DNA of 64,000 bases from Acetobacter oeni (GTDB lineage: Bacteria; Pseudomonadota; Alphaproteobacteria; Acetobacterales; Acetobacteraceae): contig NZ_WOTA01000020.1 in NCBI RefSeq assembly GCF_011516825.1, forward strand, positions 1 to 64,000. The letters run 5' to 3'. A program made the translations under genes and the position numbers. Under the pieces are notes generated by a model. It was not told the origin of the DNA. It searched no databases and worked only from the letters and a program-made list of their open reading frames with translations. Shown here in pieces: positions 34,507 to 45,397 of this stretch (position 1 is the first letter of the stretch; each line of letters opens with the position of its first letter).

Positions 34507-35603
34507 TGTACGTGAACTGTCGGTTCGACAGAGAGACCGATAGCAAGAGGGTGTTGAGGATCGATTCCGCTATCAATCAAGATCTTGACCGGAATACGTT
34601 GCACGATCTTGACGAAATTACCGGTCGCGTTTTCTGCCGGAAATGTGCTGAACTGTTCGCCGGAGCCAAGTTGCAGAGAGTCCACATGGCCGCGCAATTT
34701 CAGGGACGGATATGCATCGACTTTCATGTCGACGTCCTGCCCGGCTTTCATTCTTGTAAGCTGGGTTTCCTTATAGTTTGCTGTTACCCAGATTTCCGGT
34801 TGCACGATCGTGAATATCTGCTGCCCTTGCTGAACATAATTTCCCTGTTCAACATTCCGCTGTGAAACCCATCCGTCATGCGGCGCCCGAAGTTCTGTCC
34901 ACCCAAGATTGAGTTTTGCCTGAACAACATCGGCTTCCGCGGCTTTCAGCAATGCCTGTTCCTGCGAAATGACTTCCTGGGTATTATTAATGCTGGGAAT
35001 TACCGGCATGGCCTGCTGCAGTCGCCCTTCGGCTTCAACCACCTGGGCGCGAGCCTGATCGAGTGCTGCTTTCGCATAATCGATATCCTGCTGGCTGGTT
35101 GCCTGCCGGGAAACTATGGACTGCCGCCTGTAATCAGCTTCAGCCTTGACCTGTTGAGCCCTGGCACTCTTGAGATTGCCCTGAGCCTGCGCCAGGACAC
35201 CAGGGAACTGGAATTTTGCAACCTCAAAACGGGCGCTGGATGCTCGTAGATTCGCCTGGGCTTCCAGCAGCTGACCCTCCGCTTTCTGAAGTGCGGCCCG
35301 ATAATCACGATCATCGATTTTTATCAGAAGATCACCAGCATGAACGAACTGGTTATCATTAACAAAAAGACCAGTCACATAACCATTAACGTGAGGCGCC
35401 ATAGAGATCTTGCGACCATCCGTATAAGCGTCATCCGTTTCGATATTATTCCTGGTGAGGAACCAGTACAAGCCGCATGCCAGAACAATGACGACGAGCG
35501 CAAGAACAATGATAATACGGATCCGGGGATTGCCTTTCCGTGGCTTGCTAGTGGCCTCGTTCTGAGAGGGCTGGGCTTGATTGTCGTGATTTTCTTGCGC
35601 CAT
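34503..35603 (-). CDS. emrA: EmrA/HlyD-family membrane fusion protein
   Basis: From MAQENHDNQAQPSQNEAT the protein has 366 residues, with AAGGAG upstream. One membrane anchor (IRIIIVLALVVIVLACGLYWFL) is followed by the barrel-sandwich start (DDAYTDGRKISMAPHVNGYV), a long coiled-coil hairpin rich in Ala and Gln and the second half (GWVSQRNVEQGNYVQQGQQIF). It links EmrB to the outer membrane channel. It is the first gene of the operon. Confidence 0.93.
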   Translation of the reverse strand: MAQENHDNQAQPSQNEATSKPRKGNPRIRIIIVLALVVIVLACGLYWFLTRNNIETDDAYTDGRKISMAPHVNGYVTGLFVNDNQFVHAGDLLIKIDDRDYRAALQKAEGQLLEAQANLRASSARFEVAKFQFPGVLAQAQGNLKSARAQQVKAEADYRRQSIVSRQATSQQDIDYAKAALDQARAQVVEAEGRLQQAMPVIPSINNTQEVISQEQALLKAAEADVVQAKLNLGWTELRAPHDGWVSQRNVEQGNYVQQGQQIFTIVQPEIWVTANYKETQLTRMKAGQDVDMKVDAYPSLKLRGHVDSLQLGSGEQFSTFPAENATGNFVKIVQRIPVKILIDSGIDPQHPLAIGLSVEPTVHVQ

Positions 35604-35697
35604 TTTGGCTCCTTCGAGAACCGTATTTTGTTTGTATTTTTTAGGTGAACCGCTTTTGTCGTTACAGGAATGCACTTCAGCCCTGAATTATAATTGC

Positions 35698-35726
35698 CCT
35701 ATAATCTGACCACTCGGTTCGGTCAA
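35698..35726 (-). promoter_or_regulatory. Promoter and probable TetR operator of the efflux operon
   Basis: On the minus strand TTGACC (-35, 35721-35726) and TATAGG (-10, 35698-35703) are 17 bases apart. The palindrome TGACC-N9-GGTCA (35707-35725) fills the spacer and overlaps the -35. A bound TetR dimer would block polymerase. The site lies about 95 bases before emrA. Confidence 0.65.
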
Positions 35727-36047
35727 TTGGAGACGATCGTTATTCAGGATTTACATGGATGCGTAAGGTCTGGTGCGGATATGAGTGGTGGTGGACAAAC
35801 AGGGAAAGAGCCGGAACAAACCGGCGACACGGCTACCTTCGAATCGATTGATTTCTTTGCGGCTTTCGAACTCAACGCGTATGCCGCCGTATTCAGTGGT
35901 GGCAGTGAGAGCAACAAAGGCACGCACATTGATGCTGACGCACATTGGATTCCGTGACGCCTCGCAGAAGGCCTGACAGCCTGTCGGGTTGGGGTACCCA
36001 TTGGACCGGCAAGGCTGTAAGGATTTGGGATAAGCCGCTTCATCCTG
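35727..36047. other. Intergenic stretch before the IS1182-type remnant
   Basis: No gene is supported here. Short frames are open on both strands, including a minus-strand one (35751-35945) with a protein-like composition, but none has a start signal or recognisable domain. It may be the remains of a gene destroyed by insertion. Confidence 0.4.
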
Positions 36048-36834
36048 TTTGACCGATCTCAGCCCTGTCTTCTGCCGCCTGATCTGAAGTCATGGCTTCC
36101 GGCTGACGATATGGCGCATTTTGTTGTTGCCGCCGTTGAGCGGGTTCCGATGAGTGCGTTTTTCATGCAGGTGCGCACCGGCGGGAAGGCGCAGTATCAT
36201 CCGCGTCTGATGCTGGCGCTTCTGATCTTCAGTTACGCCAATCTTCAGTTACGCCAACGGGTTGTTTTCCTCCCGCCGGATCGAGCGCGCCACATGTCGC
36301 GACATCGTGGTGGCGCTTCGTGGCGGCGAACCTGCATCCGGATCACGGCACGATCGCCACCTTCCGGCGGACGAACCGGACCGTCATTGAAGCCGCCTTT
36401 GTGCAGGTGCTGCTGCTGGCGCGCGAGACCGGGCTTCTGCGCGTGGGCGTGGTGTCGATCGACGGCACGAAGATCGACGCCGACGCCTCGAAATACCAGT
36501 CACTCCGCTATGATCGGATTAAAGCTCTGCCGGAGCAACTGGAGGCTGATTGTGGCAACCGGCATGGTCGCCACGTCTGCCGCCCGATCTGAAAGAGTCT
36601 CGCCGGATCACCGGACCGTGGCGTCTGGCCATGAAAGAAAGACTGAAAACTACGGAAGCCCGGGATATTTGCAGACTACAAAAACAGACTGGCGCACCGG
36701 CATTCCGGATCATCAAAAGTGTCATGGGGTTCATGAGATTTCATCTGCGAGGACTTGCAAAAATCATCACAGAACTCGCCCTCATCGTTCTCGCCTGCAA
36801 CTGCAAAAGAACGGCACGTCTTCAAGCCGCATGA
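36048..36834 (+). pseudogene. IS1182-type transposase, broken
   Basis: The plus strand encodes FDRSQP, LLPPDLKSWLPADDMAHFVVAAVERVPM and GGKAQYHPRLMLALLIFSYAN. A 16-bp tandem duplication (36225-36256) then shifts the frame. An extra base near 36320 restores the known sequence AANLHPDHGTIATFRRTNR, VSIDGTKIDADASKYQSLRYDR. After a stop at 36590 and missing residues, a C-terminal piece follows (MKERLKTTEARDICRLQKQTG, FRIIKSVMGFMRFHLRGLAKI), ending at 36834. The element is dead. The 262 bases up to 37096 hold no gene and no recognisable cobalamin riboswitch. Confidence 0.82.
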
Positions 36835-37096
36835 GCCAGGGTCTTCCCCACCCTTGTCGTCCTGAATGAGCCCAACCTGACAGACTGCCAGGCGAAAGCT
36901 GAAGGGTATTATGGCGTTGACACAAACAAACCCGTTATAGAACAATCGTTCCGTTCACTCATGAGTGCCAAAAAATTCCAATAAAGACAAAAGCAATGAA
37001 CAGTGGAGACTTTATCGTTTTTTACTTGAACCTGATGAAAGGCATGTATGTCCTGTCACCACTCCTCAGGCATTTGACGTCAGGCCGTAACGCTCC

Positions 37097-38059
37097 ATGA
37101 TAATGGAAGAAAATATGGTCGCGATGCTGCTGGCCTTTTTTCTGGATGCTGTAGTTGGTTGGCCCCGGTGGCTGTATTTGCGCATCGGTCATCCGGTGAC
37201 GTGGGTCGGCAGGATGATCAATGCAGGTGACCGCAGCCTTAATCGTGAAGCGGACAGCCGCCTCCTGCGACGCATCTGCGGCATTGCAGTTGCAGGCTTT
37301 GTCATCATCCTGACAGCCGGTATGACGTTTGGAATCTCCTGGCTTTTACCAGACGGATGGCCAAAGATTCTTCTGACCGGGCTACTGGCATGGCCTCTGG
37401 TGGCGGCTCGCTCGCTCCATGACCATGTATGTGCAGTCTCCAGGCCACTCGCCACGGGCGACCTGCCCACCGCACGCAAGGCCGTCTCCATGATCGTCGG
37501 CCGCAATCCGAAGCTTCTGAATGATGCCGGCGTTGCACGTGCCGCCATGGAAAGTCTGGCCGAGAACAGCTCGGATGGCATCGTCGCTCCCCTGTTCTGG
37601 GGGATGCTGTTGGGGCTGCCTGGCATTGCCGCCTACAAGGCGATCAACACAATGGATTCGATGATCGGCCATCGTACGCCGCGTCATGAGGCATTTGGCT
37701 GGGCGGCAGCGCGGATCGACGATGTAGCCAATCTGATCCCGGCGCGGCTGACGGGCCTCCTTTTCGTCCTCGTTTCGGGCCGTCCCGCAGCAGCCCTGAG
37801 GGTCATGCTGCGTGACGCCCCCTCCCACCGCTCGCCCAATGCCGGCTGGCCCGAGGCCGCCTTTGCGGGCGCGCTCGGCATTCGTCTCTCCGGACCCCGC
37901 ACCTATGCCGATCATGTGGCCGAGGAACCATGGCTCAACGGGGCCGCTCCAGACCCGTGCCCGGATGATCTTGTGCGCGGGCTGGTCCTGTATCGCCGCG
38001 CCATGGCGGCAGTGGCCGTCCTCTTGGCCGTGATCGTTCTGACGACAGGCTGGCCATGA
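37097..38059 (+). CDS. cbiB: Adenosylcobinamide-phosphate synthase (CbiB/CobD type)
   Basis: The 320-residue membrane protein attaches aminopropanol (or its phosphate) to adenosylcobyric acid. It has the CbiB stretches LDAVVGWPRWLYLRIGHPVTWVGRMI, GRNPKLLNDAGVARAAMESLAENSSDGIVAPLFW and AYKAINTMDSMIGHRTPRHEAFGWAAARIDDVANLIPARLT. Several start codons are close together (37097, 37103, 37115). It is called cobD in Pseudomonas nomenclature. It is the first gene of the cobalamin block. Confidence 0.93.
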   Translation: MIMEENMVAMLLAFFLDAVVGWPRWLYLRIGHPVTWVGRMINAGDRSLNREADSRLLRRICGIAVAGFVIILTAGMTFGISWLLPDGWPKILLTGLLAWPLVAARSLHDHVCAVSRPLATGDLPTARKAVSMIVGRNPKLLNDAGVARAAMESLAENSSDGIVAPLFWGMLLGLPGIAAYKAINTMDSMIGHRTPRHEAFGWAAARIDDVANLIPARLTGLLFVLVSGRPAAALRVMLRDAPSHRSPNAGWPEAAFAGALGIRLSGPRTYADHVAEEPWLNGAAPDPCPDDLVRGLVLYRRAMAAVAVLLAVIVLTTGWP

Positions 38060-38119
38060 GAGACGATTGGCATGGGCGCGACTGGACAGGACTGTGCGCC
38101 CGTCTGAAAAGACTGGTCT

Positions 38120-38743
38120 ATGAAATTCACCGCGCCTGAAGCCGCCACCCTGCATCGCGTCCTGCGCTGGCGCCGGGACGTCCGCCATTTTCGCACCGAC
38201 CCGATCAACGAGCCCGTCCTCACCCGCTTGCGGGACGCGATGGATCTTGCGCCCTCCGTCGGCAACGCCCGCCCCTGGCGCGTGATTCGCGTCACCAGCC
38301 AGGCCTTGCGCGCCGCCGTGCGCGCCGATTTCATCCGCTGCAACGCCAAAGCCGTCCAAACCTATGACGGGCAGCAGCGTGAGGATTATCTGAGGCTGAA
38401 ACTCGCCGGACTGGATAACGCGCCGCTCCAGCTGGCCGTCTTCACCGTGACCGATCCACCCGAGGGGCATGCGCTCGGACGCCAGTCCATGCCGGACACG
38501 CTGAACGCCTCGACAAGCATGGCGATCCATACGCTGTGGCTGGCCGCAAGGGTGGAAAATCTTGGGCTGGGCATGGTGTCCATCCTTGATCCGGTCCTCA
38601 TGGAACGGCTTTTCGATACCCCTGCCGACTGGCGTTTTTCCGCCTATCTCTGCCTCGGCCATCCGGAATTCGAGGATGACAAACCCCTGTTGCATCGCAC
38701 CGGCTGGCAGGACAATCACACTCACCCGTGGGAAGAGCGCTGA
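38120..38743 (+). CDS. bluB: 5,6-dimethylbenzimidazole synthase
   Basis: The 207-residue flavin-destructase cuts reduced FMN to make the lower ligand of B12. The nitroreductase-like fold is visible in LRWRRDVRHFRTDPI, DAMDLAPSVGNARPWRVIRV, NASTSMAIHTLWLAARVENLGLGMVSI and the C-terminal YLCLGHPEFEDDKPLL. It follows cbiB by 60 bases on the same strand and converges on cobQ with a 6-base gap. Confidence 0.94.
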   Translation: MKFTAPEAATLHRVLRWRRDVRHFRTDPINEPVLTRLRDAMDLAPSVGNARPWRVIRVTSQALRAAVRADFIRCNAKAVQTYDGQQREDYLRLKLAGLDNAPLQLAVFTVTDPPEGHALGRQSMPDTLNASTSMAIHTLWLAARVENLGLGMVSILDPVLMERLFDTPADWRFSAYLCLGHPEFEDDKPLLHRTGWQDNHTHPWEER

Positions 38744-38749
38744 CCGCCT

Positions 38750-40195
38750 CTACCGCGCCGCGCCCAGCAGGCCGGCCACGTCGCAATGCGCTTCAAGATG
38801 ATCGGCCAGCGCGTCCAGAACCTTCTCCACTCTCGCGCCATAGGCCAACGTGGATGGGGCCGCGCCAAGCTGGCGGAGGAACGCTGCGCGAAACGCATCG
38901 TCGGAAAACATGCCATGGAGATAGCTGCCCATGATCCGGCCGTCCGGCGACATGGCGCCCTCCGGCGTACCCGCGACACAGGCAAACGGGCGGGAACGGG
39001 CCTCCCCCGTGGTTTCACCGATATGAATCTCGTAGCCCGTCATCGGCGTGCCACTGGCCTCATGGATCGCGTCCACGCGGGAGAGATGCTTGTTCGGCTG
39101 CATCGTCGTGACAAGATCCAGCAGGCCAAGTCCGGGGACCTCGCCGGGAGCGCCCTCCAGCCCCAGCGGGTCGCTGATGATCCGGCCCAGCATCTGATAG
39201 CCACCGCAGATACCCAGCACATAACCACCACGCCGCACATGGGCAAGAATATCAATATCCCAACCCTGAGCCCGCACCCAAGCGAGATCCCCAAGGGTGG
39301 ATTTGGTTCCCGGCAGAATGACGAGGTCAGTATCGCCGGGAAAGGCCTGCCCCGGCCGGAGCATGCGAAGGGAGACCGTCGGTTCCTGCGCCAGCGGATC
39401 GAGATCGTCGAAATTGGCGATACGCGACAGGACCGGCACTGCCACCTGCAACGGGCCGCTCCCGACCGTTCGGCCCAGATCCAGTGCATCCTCGGCTGGC
39501 AGCAGCGCTGCGTCAGCGAAATACGGAACCACACCATAACCACGCCAGCCGGTGCGTTGTCCGATCAGGGCGTATCCGTCATCGAACAGAGTTGGATCTC
39601 CGCGAAAACGATTGATCAGGAAGCCGCTTACCTGGGCAGCATCGGCGGCATCCAGCACGACTTTGGTGCCGACGACCTGGGCGATGACTCCGCCTCGATC
39701 AATGTCGCCCACCAGGATGACGGGCACATCCGCTGCCCGCGCAAATCCCATGTTGGCAATATCTCCCGCCCGGAGGTTCACTTCGGCCGGACTGCCCGCG
39801 CCTTCGATGATGACAAGGTCGGCTGCCCGCCGCAACCGTGCGAAACTCTCAAGCACAGGCGCCAGCAGCCGGGGTTTGAGCCGCGCATAGTCCCGCGCCC
39901 GTGCCGTGGCGACGTGCCGACCCTGCACGATCACTTGCGCGCCCATGTCGGACTCCGGCTTCAGCAGAACAGGATTCATGTCCGTGTGGGGTTCGCGTCC
40001 GCAGGCAAGGGCCTGCAGGGCCTGCGCGCGTCCGATCTCTCCGCCGTCCCGGGTCACCGCTGCGTTGTTAGACATGTTCTGCGGCTTGAACGGCGCCACC
40101 GACAGTCCCCGTCGCAGGGCGGCGCGGCACAGGCCCGCCACCAGCAACGATTTGCCGACATTCGAGCCAGTACCCTGGATCATCAACGCACGCAT
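38750..40195 (-). CDS. cobQ: Cobyric acid synthase
   Basis: From [16 protein letters not shown] the enzyme has 481 residues (a start at 40243 is an alternative). It amidates adenosylcobyrinic acid a,c-diamide at four positions with glutamine. The N-terminal dethiobiotin-synthetase-like ATP site is followed by [15 protein letters not shown], the glutamine amidotransferase Cys in [13 protein letters not shown] and the His in GSYLHGMF. It runs opposite to the main operon. No riboswitch is visible upstream. Confidence 0.94.
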   Translation of the reverse strand: MRALMIQGTGSNVGKSLLVAGLCRAALRRGLSVAPFKPQNMSNNAAVTRDGGEIGRAQALQALACGREPHTDMNPVLLKPESDMGAQVIVQGRHVATARARDYARLKPRLLAPVLESFARLRRAADLVIIEGAGSPAEVNLRAGDIANMGFARAADVPVILVGDIDRGGVIAQVVGTKVVLDAADAAQVSGFLINRFRGDPTLFDDGYALIGQRTGWRGYGVVPYFADAALLPAEDALDLGRTVGSGPLQVAVPVLSRIANFDDLDPLAQEPTVSLRMLRPGQAFPGDTDLVILPGTKSTLGDLAWVRAQGWDIDILAHVRRGGYVLGICGGYQMLGRIISDPLGLEGAPGEVPGLGLLDLVTTMQPNKHLSRVDAIHEASGTPMTGYEIHIGETTGEARSRPFACVAGTPEGAMSPDGRIMGSYLHGMFSDDAFRAAFLRQLGAAPSTLAYGARVEKVLDALADHLEAHCDVAGLLGAAR

Positions 40196-40414
40196 CGTTT
40201 GTCCTGCTCTCCCGTCTTCACACCCGGTTTCGACCTGCGACATGGAGGTTTCACTGTCTATCCAGCCGGAGCGGCAACCTCTTCCCTTCACCGGAACCCG
40301 TCCCCATCACATGGCTGGACGAGCCCCGGCCCTGTCCGGTACAGGGTGGCTCTTTCGCTTGACATGCAGGACGCGTTGCCGCAACAGCCGATCTGTTGGT
40401 TCCGCTCGTAGATG

Positions 40415-40590
40415 TATCTATCGAGAGGCTAAGAGGGAATGTGACAGACTGGCCCGCAGGGGCCGACCCAGGCACAGCCGCCCCCGCGACCGTTAACGGA
40501 AAGATCGTCCAGGGCCACTGACACAGCGTCGGGAAGGTGGACGATCGTTGGGGAAACCCTGAATCCGTGAGCCGGGAGACCTGCCAGCTG
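40415..40590 (+). promoter_or_regulatory. Cobalamin riboswitch upstream of the main cob operon
   Basis: Diagnostic elements appear in order: GAGAGGCTAAGAGGGAA near 40430, GCCGCCCCCGCGACCG near 40480, the core GCCACTG at 40514-40520 enclosed by a stem GATCGTCC/GGACGATC (40503-40510 / 40539-40546), GGGAAGG, and the B12 box GCCGGGAGACCTGCC at 40571-40585. Hairpins between 40600 and 40690 could form the expression platform before the DUF1636 gene. Binding of adenosylcobalamin should switch off the operon. Confidence 0.93.
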
Positions 40591-40701
40591 GACGCTACAA
40601 TGGGCAGCCGGGGTGTGCTGCAACCGGCTGGACCTGTCCCTCTGCCGTCTCGCGGCAAGGGGATGGCCGCGGGCACCCCGGTTGCGGAACAGGACTGGGA
40701 C

Positions 40702-41058
40702 ATGAACGCGACACTCTTTGTCTGCATAACCTGCCGCGCGGGTGAGCCGGTTGTGGAGGGACAGCCCATCCCGGGTGCTCGCCTCTACACCGCACTGACA
40801 GACCAGGCCGCGCCTGACGGCCTCACCATCGCGCCAGTGGAATGCCTGTCCGCGTGCAGCAACGGCTGCACGGTGGCCCTGAGCGCGCCGGGCTGCTGGA
40901 GCTACGTCTATGGACGCCTCAATGAAGGCGACGCACCCGACATTCTGGCCGGCGCCATGGCCTATGCGACCACCTCCGACGGGCTGGTCCCGTGGCGCGA
41001 GCGCCCGCAGATTTTTCGCAAGCAGAGCCTTGCCCGTCTTCCCCCACAGGAGCGCTGA
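40702..41058 (+). CDS. DUF1636 family metal-binding protein
   Basis: The 118-residue protein starts MNATLFVCITCRAG. Cys8 and Cys11, plus CLSACSNGC about 40 residues later, form a [2Fe-2S] ferredoxin/thioredoxin-like pattern. DUF1636 genes often lie next to cobW in B12-controlled operons, so a role in cobalt or metal handling is inferred. It is the first gene after the riboswitch. cobW follows one base after its stop. Confidence 0.88.
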   Translation: MNATLFVCITCRAGEPVVEGQPIPGARLYTALTDQAAPDGLTIAPVECLSACSNGCTVALSAPGCWSYVYGRLNEGDAPDILAGAMAYATTSDGLVPWRERPQIFRKQSLARLPPQER

Positions 41059-41059
41059 C

Positions 41060-42151
<1,092 letters not shown>

Positions 42152-42157
42152 ACCGCA

Positions 42158-45100
42158 ATGCACGTGGTCTTCCGTGAAAGCCACGGTCTTGAGGAAACGG
42201 ACACACCCGTTGATCTCGGGCAGAGTCCGGCCGATCTCGTGGTGCTGTCCTTCTCCGATAGCGACCTCGGTGCTTTCGCGGCGGGATGGCACGCGGCGGA
42301 GGGTACCCTGCCCTCCCTGCGGCTGGCCAATCTGGCGGCCCTGCGGCATCCGCTGTCGATCGACACCTATGTCGAGGCCACGCTGGCACAGGCGAGAGGA
42401 ATCCTGATCCGGCTGATCGGCGGGGTTAATTACTGGCCTTACGGCCTGACGCAGCTGCATCAGGTCGCCCGGCGGACCGGCATCGCTTTGGCCGTGCTGC
42501 CCGCTGACGGGCGCGAGGACGCGCGTCTCAGCGAACTCTCCACCGTCCCGACATCCACCCTGCAACGCCTGGCGGCCCTGTGCGACAGCGGCGGCGCTGT
42601 AGCGGCACGCGCGGCGCTGGCGCAACTGGCGCTGGCATCCGGCCTTGATGCCACGCCGGTGACCGGGCTGAAGATCCTTCCCGAATGTGGGTGGTACGAT
42701 CCTGATCAGGGTGGCGGCGCACCGGTGCCCGAAGGCGATGCGCCGCTGGCCGTGGTCACTTTCTACCGCGCCTACCTGACGGCAGCGGATACCGGCCCGA
42801 TCGACGCCCTGATCCATGCCATGCGTGAACGTGGCTTTCGGGCCGTCGGGCTGTTCACTCCGTCGCTGAAAGTCCCCGAAGCGGCACGCTGGGTCCGGCA
42901 GGCCCTGCGCGATGCTAACGCCGCACTGGTGATCAACGCCACCGCCTTTTCCGCTCGTGGCGAGGACGGTACAACGCCACTCGACGCCACGGGCTGCCCG
43001 GTCTTTCAGGTCGCCCTCTCCACCGCGCGGCACCGGGACTGGGCCACGGCGGAACGTGGTCTGTCGCCGGCTGATCTGGCCATGCATGTCGTGCTACCCG
43101 AAGTGGACGGTCGCGTGTTCGCGGGCGTGATCAGCTTCAAGTCGACGAATGAACGTGATCCGCAGCTTCAGTTCTCCCGGCAGATACACCAGCCCGTCCC
43201 TGATCGGGTTGCCGCCGTGGCAGACCGCGTGGCGGCATGGCATCGTCTGGGCACCACGCCCACCTGCGCACGCAAACTGGTGATCGTCCTCTCCACCTAT
43301 CCCGGCCGCCCCGACCAGATGGCGCACGCCGTAGGGCTGGATGCTCTGGCCTCGACGGAAGCCATCCTGACCGACCTCGCCCGAAACGGTCACGCTGTGT
43401 CGTCAGCCACCGAGCCTCTGGCCGATGCACTGATGACCACCCGCCAGAGCTGGCCGCTTGAGGCCTATCGCGCCGCTCTCACGCGACTGCCAGCGGCCTT
43501 ACAGAAGGCGCTGCAAGATGCATGGGGCAAGCCGGAAGCCGATCCGCTGGTACGGAACGGGGCTTTCCACTTTCCCGCCCTCCGGCGGGGGGCGATGCTG
43601 GTGGCCCTGCAACCGGAACGCGGCGAGGTGTGCCAGCGCGAGGGGGATTATCATGACCTCTCCCGCACCCCCCGGCACGCCTACGTCGCCTTCTATCTGT
43701 GGCTGAGAGAGCAGCATGTTCACGCACTGGTGCATGTCGGGGCACACGGTACGCTGGAGTGGCTGCCGGGCAAGGCGGTTGCCCTGTCCGCCACATGCTG
43801 GCCCGAGGCCCTGTCCGGCGACCTGCCCGTCATCTATCCCTTCATCGTCAACGATCCTGGGGAAGCGGCGCAGGCCAAGCGCCGGATCGGCGCGGTCACG
43901 CTGGGCCATCTGCCGCCCCCGCAGCGGGCCAGCGCCGTGCCTGACGGCATGTTGCGCCTGGAAAGGCTGCTCGACGAATATTCCACAGCCGAGGGGCTCG
44001 ATCCTGCCCGCCGCGACCGGCTGATCGGGGCGATCCGCGCGGAGGCACAGGCCGTCGGTGTCGAACAGGATCTGGGTATCCCGCAGGATGCCGGGGCTGC
44101 GGAAGCCATCGTGCGGATTGACCGCTTCGTCTGCGACATCAAGGAAAGCCAGTTCGGCGATGGCCTGCATATCTACGGTCAGGGAGCCGGGGAGCGTGAA
44201 GGACTGCTGACAGCCCTGTCCAGTCGCCGGGTGCTGCCCGGTCCGGCAGGCTCCCCCCAGCGCGGACAGGCCGATGTACTGCCGACAGGACGGAATCTCT
44301 ACGCCGTCGATCCCCGCGCCGTACCCAGCCGGGTCGCCCATGCACAGGGCGTACGGCTGGCCGAGGAACTGCTGCGCCGCCATTTGCAGGATCATGGTGA
44401 CTGGCCACGCGGCCTGATCGTCGATCTGTGGGGATCGGCCACCATGCGCACCGCAGGCGAAGAATTCGCCATGGCCCTGCATCTGGCCGGACTGGCCCCA
44501 CAATGGGATTCGGGCTCGGAGCGCGTGTGCGGTTTCGAAATCCTCCCTCCCGTCCTTCTGAACCGTCCGCGCATCGACGTGACACTTCGGGTCTCGGGCC
44601 TGTTCCGCGATGTGTTTCCCGGCATGGCCCAAATGTTCGAGGCCGCCGCCGCCGCGCTGGCGGAACGGGACGAACCGCTGGAGGACAACCCCTACAGAAC
44701 GCGGGGGCCACGGGTCTTCGGGCCACGGCCCGGCCATTACGGGATTGGCATGGGCACGGCGCTGGAAGAATACAGCGACGAGGGCCGCGCTGCCGCTGGA
44801 GAAGCATGGCTCAGCGCCTCGGAATGGGCGATCGGCGCGGGGGGCGACATCCGGCGGGATCGCGACGCACTGGAAAGCCGCCTCCGCACCACGGACAGTG
44901 TGGCGCATGTGCAGGACCTTTCCGAAACCGACCTGCTTCTTTCGTCCGACTACGCGGCACATGAGGGCGGACCCGCAGCAGCCATTGCCCGACTGGGCGG
45001 CCCGGTACCCACGCTCTATCACATCGACGCCACCCGACCCGACGCACCCCGTGCGCGCCTGCTGCGCGAGGAAATCGCCCGGGTGGTGCGCGCCCGCGCC

Positions 45101-45397
45101 GGCAACCCCGACTGGGCCAGCGGCATGATGCGACACGGCTTTCGCGGTGCGGCGGAGATCACCGCCACGCTCGATACGCTTGCCGCGTTCTCGCACCTGA
45201 CGCGCGATGTGCCGGGCCATCTCTTCGACATCTATCACGACGCCACGCTGGGTCGCGACGATCTGGTCACTTTCATGGCGCAGGAAAACCCGCGTGCCCT
45301 CGCAGCCCTGCGCGACCGCTTCCGTGCGCTCGACGCCGCCGATCTGTGGACCACGCGCCGCAACGCCATTGCCGCCAGCCTGCGGGACGCGCCGTGA
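42158..45397 (+). CDS. cobN: Cobaltochelatase subunit CobN
   Basis: The 1079-residue protein is the large subunit that inserts cobalt into hydrogenobyrinic acid a,c-diamide. It has INYWPYGLTQLHQV near the start, the core HALVHVGAHGTLEWLPGKAVALS and VRIDRFVCDIKESQFGDGLHIYGQG, and LWGSATMRTAGEEFAMALHLAG. It is shorter than the 1275 residues of Pseudomonas denitrificans CobN but keeps the core. The small ATPase subunits CobS and CobT are not in this window. Confidence 0.95.
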   Translation: MHVVFRESHGLEETDTPVDLGQSPADLVVLSFSDSDLGAFAAGWHAAEGTLPSLRLANLAALRHPLSIDTYVEATLAQARGILIRLIGGVNYWPYGLTQLHQVARRTGIALAVLPADGREDARLSELSTVPTSTLQRLAALCDSGGAVAARAALAQLALASGLDATPVTGLKILPECGWYDPDQGGGAPVPEGDAPLAVVTFYRAYLTAADTGPIDALIHAMRERGFRAVGLFTPSLKVPEAARWVRQALRDANAALVINATAFSARGEDGTTPLDATGCPVFQVALSTARHRDWATAERGLSPADLAMHVVLPEVDGRVFAGVISFKSTNERDPQLQFSRQIHQPVPDRVAAVADRVAAWHRLGTTPTCARKLVIVLSTYPGRPDQMAHAVGLDALASTEAILTDLARNGHAVSSATEPLADALMTTRQSWPLEAYRAALTRLPAALQKALQDAWGKPEADPLVRNGAFHFPALRRGAMLVALQPERGEVCQREGDYHDLSRTPRHAYVAFYLWLREQHVHALVHVGAHGTLEWLPGKAVALSATCWPEALSGDLPVIYPFIVNDPGEAAQAKRRIGAVTLGHLPPPQRASAVPDGMLRLERLLDEYSTAEGLDPARRDRLIGAIRAEAQAVGVEQDLGIPQDAGAAEAIVRIDRFVCDIKESQFGDGLHIYGQGAGEREGLLTALSSRRVLPGPAGSPQRGQADVLPTGRNLYAVDPRAVPSRVAHAQGVRLAEELLRRHLQDHGDWPRGLIVDLWGSATMRTAGEEFAMALHLAGLAPQWDSGSERVCGFEILPPVLLNRPRIDVTLRVSGLFRDVFPGMAQMFEAAAAALAERDEPLEDNPYRTRGPRVFGPRPGHYGIGMGTALEEYSDEGRAAAGEAWLSASEWAIGAGGDIRRDRDALESRLRTTDSVAHVQDLSETDLLLSSDYAAHEGGPAAAIARLGGPVPTLYHIDATRPDAPRARLLREEIARVVRARAGNPDWASGMMRHGFRGAAEITATLDTLAAFSHLTRDVPGHLFDIYHDATLGRDDLVTFMAQENPRALAALRDRFRALDAADLWTTRRNAIAASLRDAP

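Noticed and set aside
40200..40410. A second riboswitch on the minus strand upstream of cobQ
   Set aside because: No B12 box or GCCACTG core was found on the minus strand. Only a loose GGTTCCGGTGAAGGGAA resemblance is present.
38786..40411. A 541-codon plus-strand frame opposite cobQ
   Set aside because: cobQ on the minus strand has all catalytic motifs. The plus frame is a high-G+C shadow.
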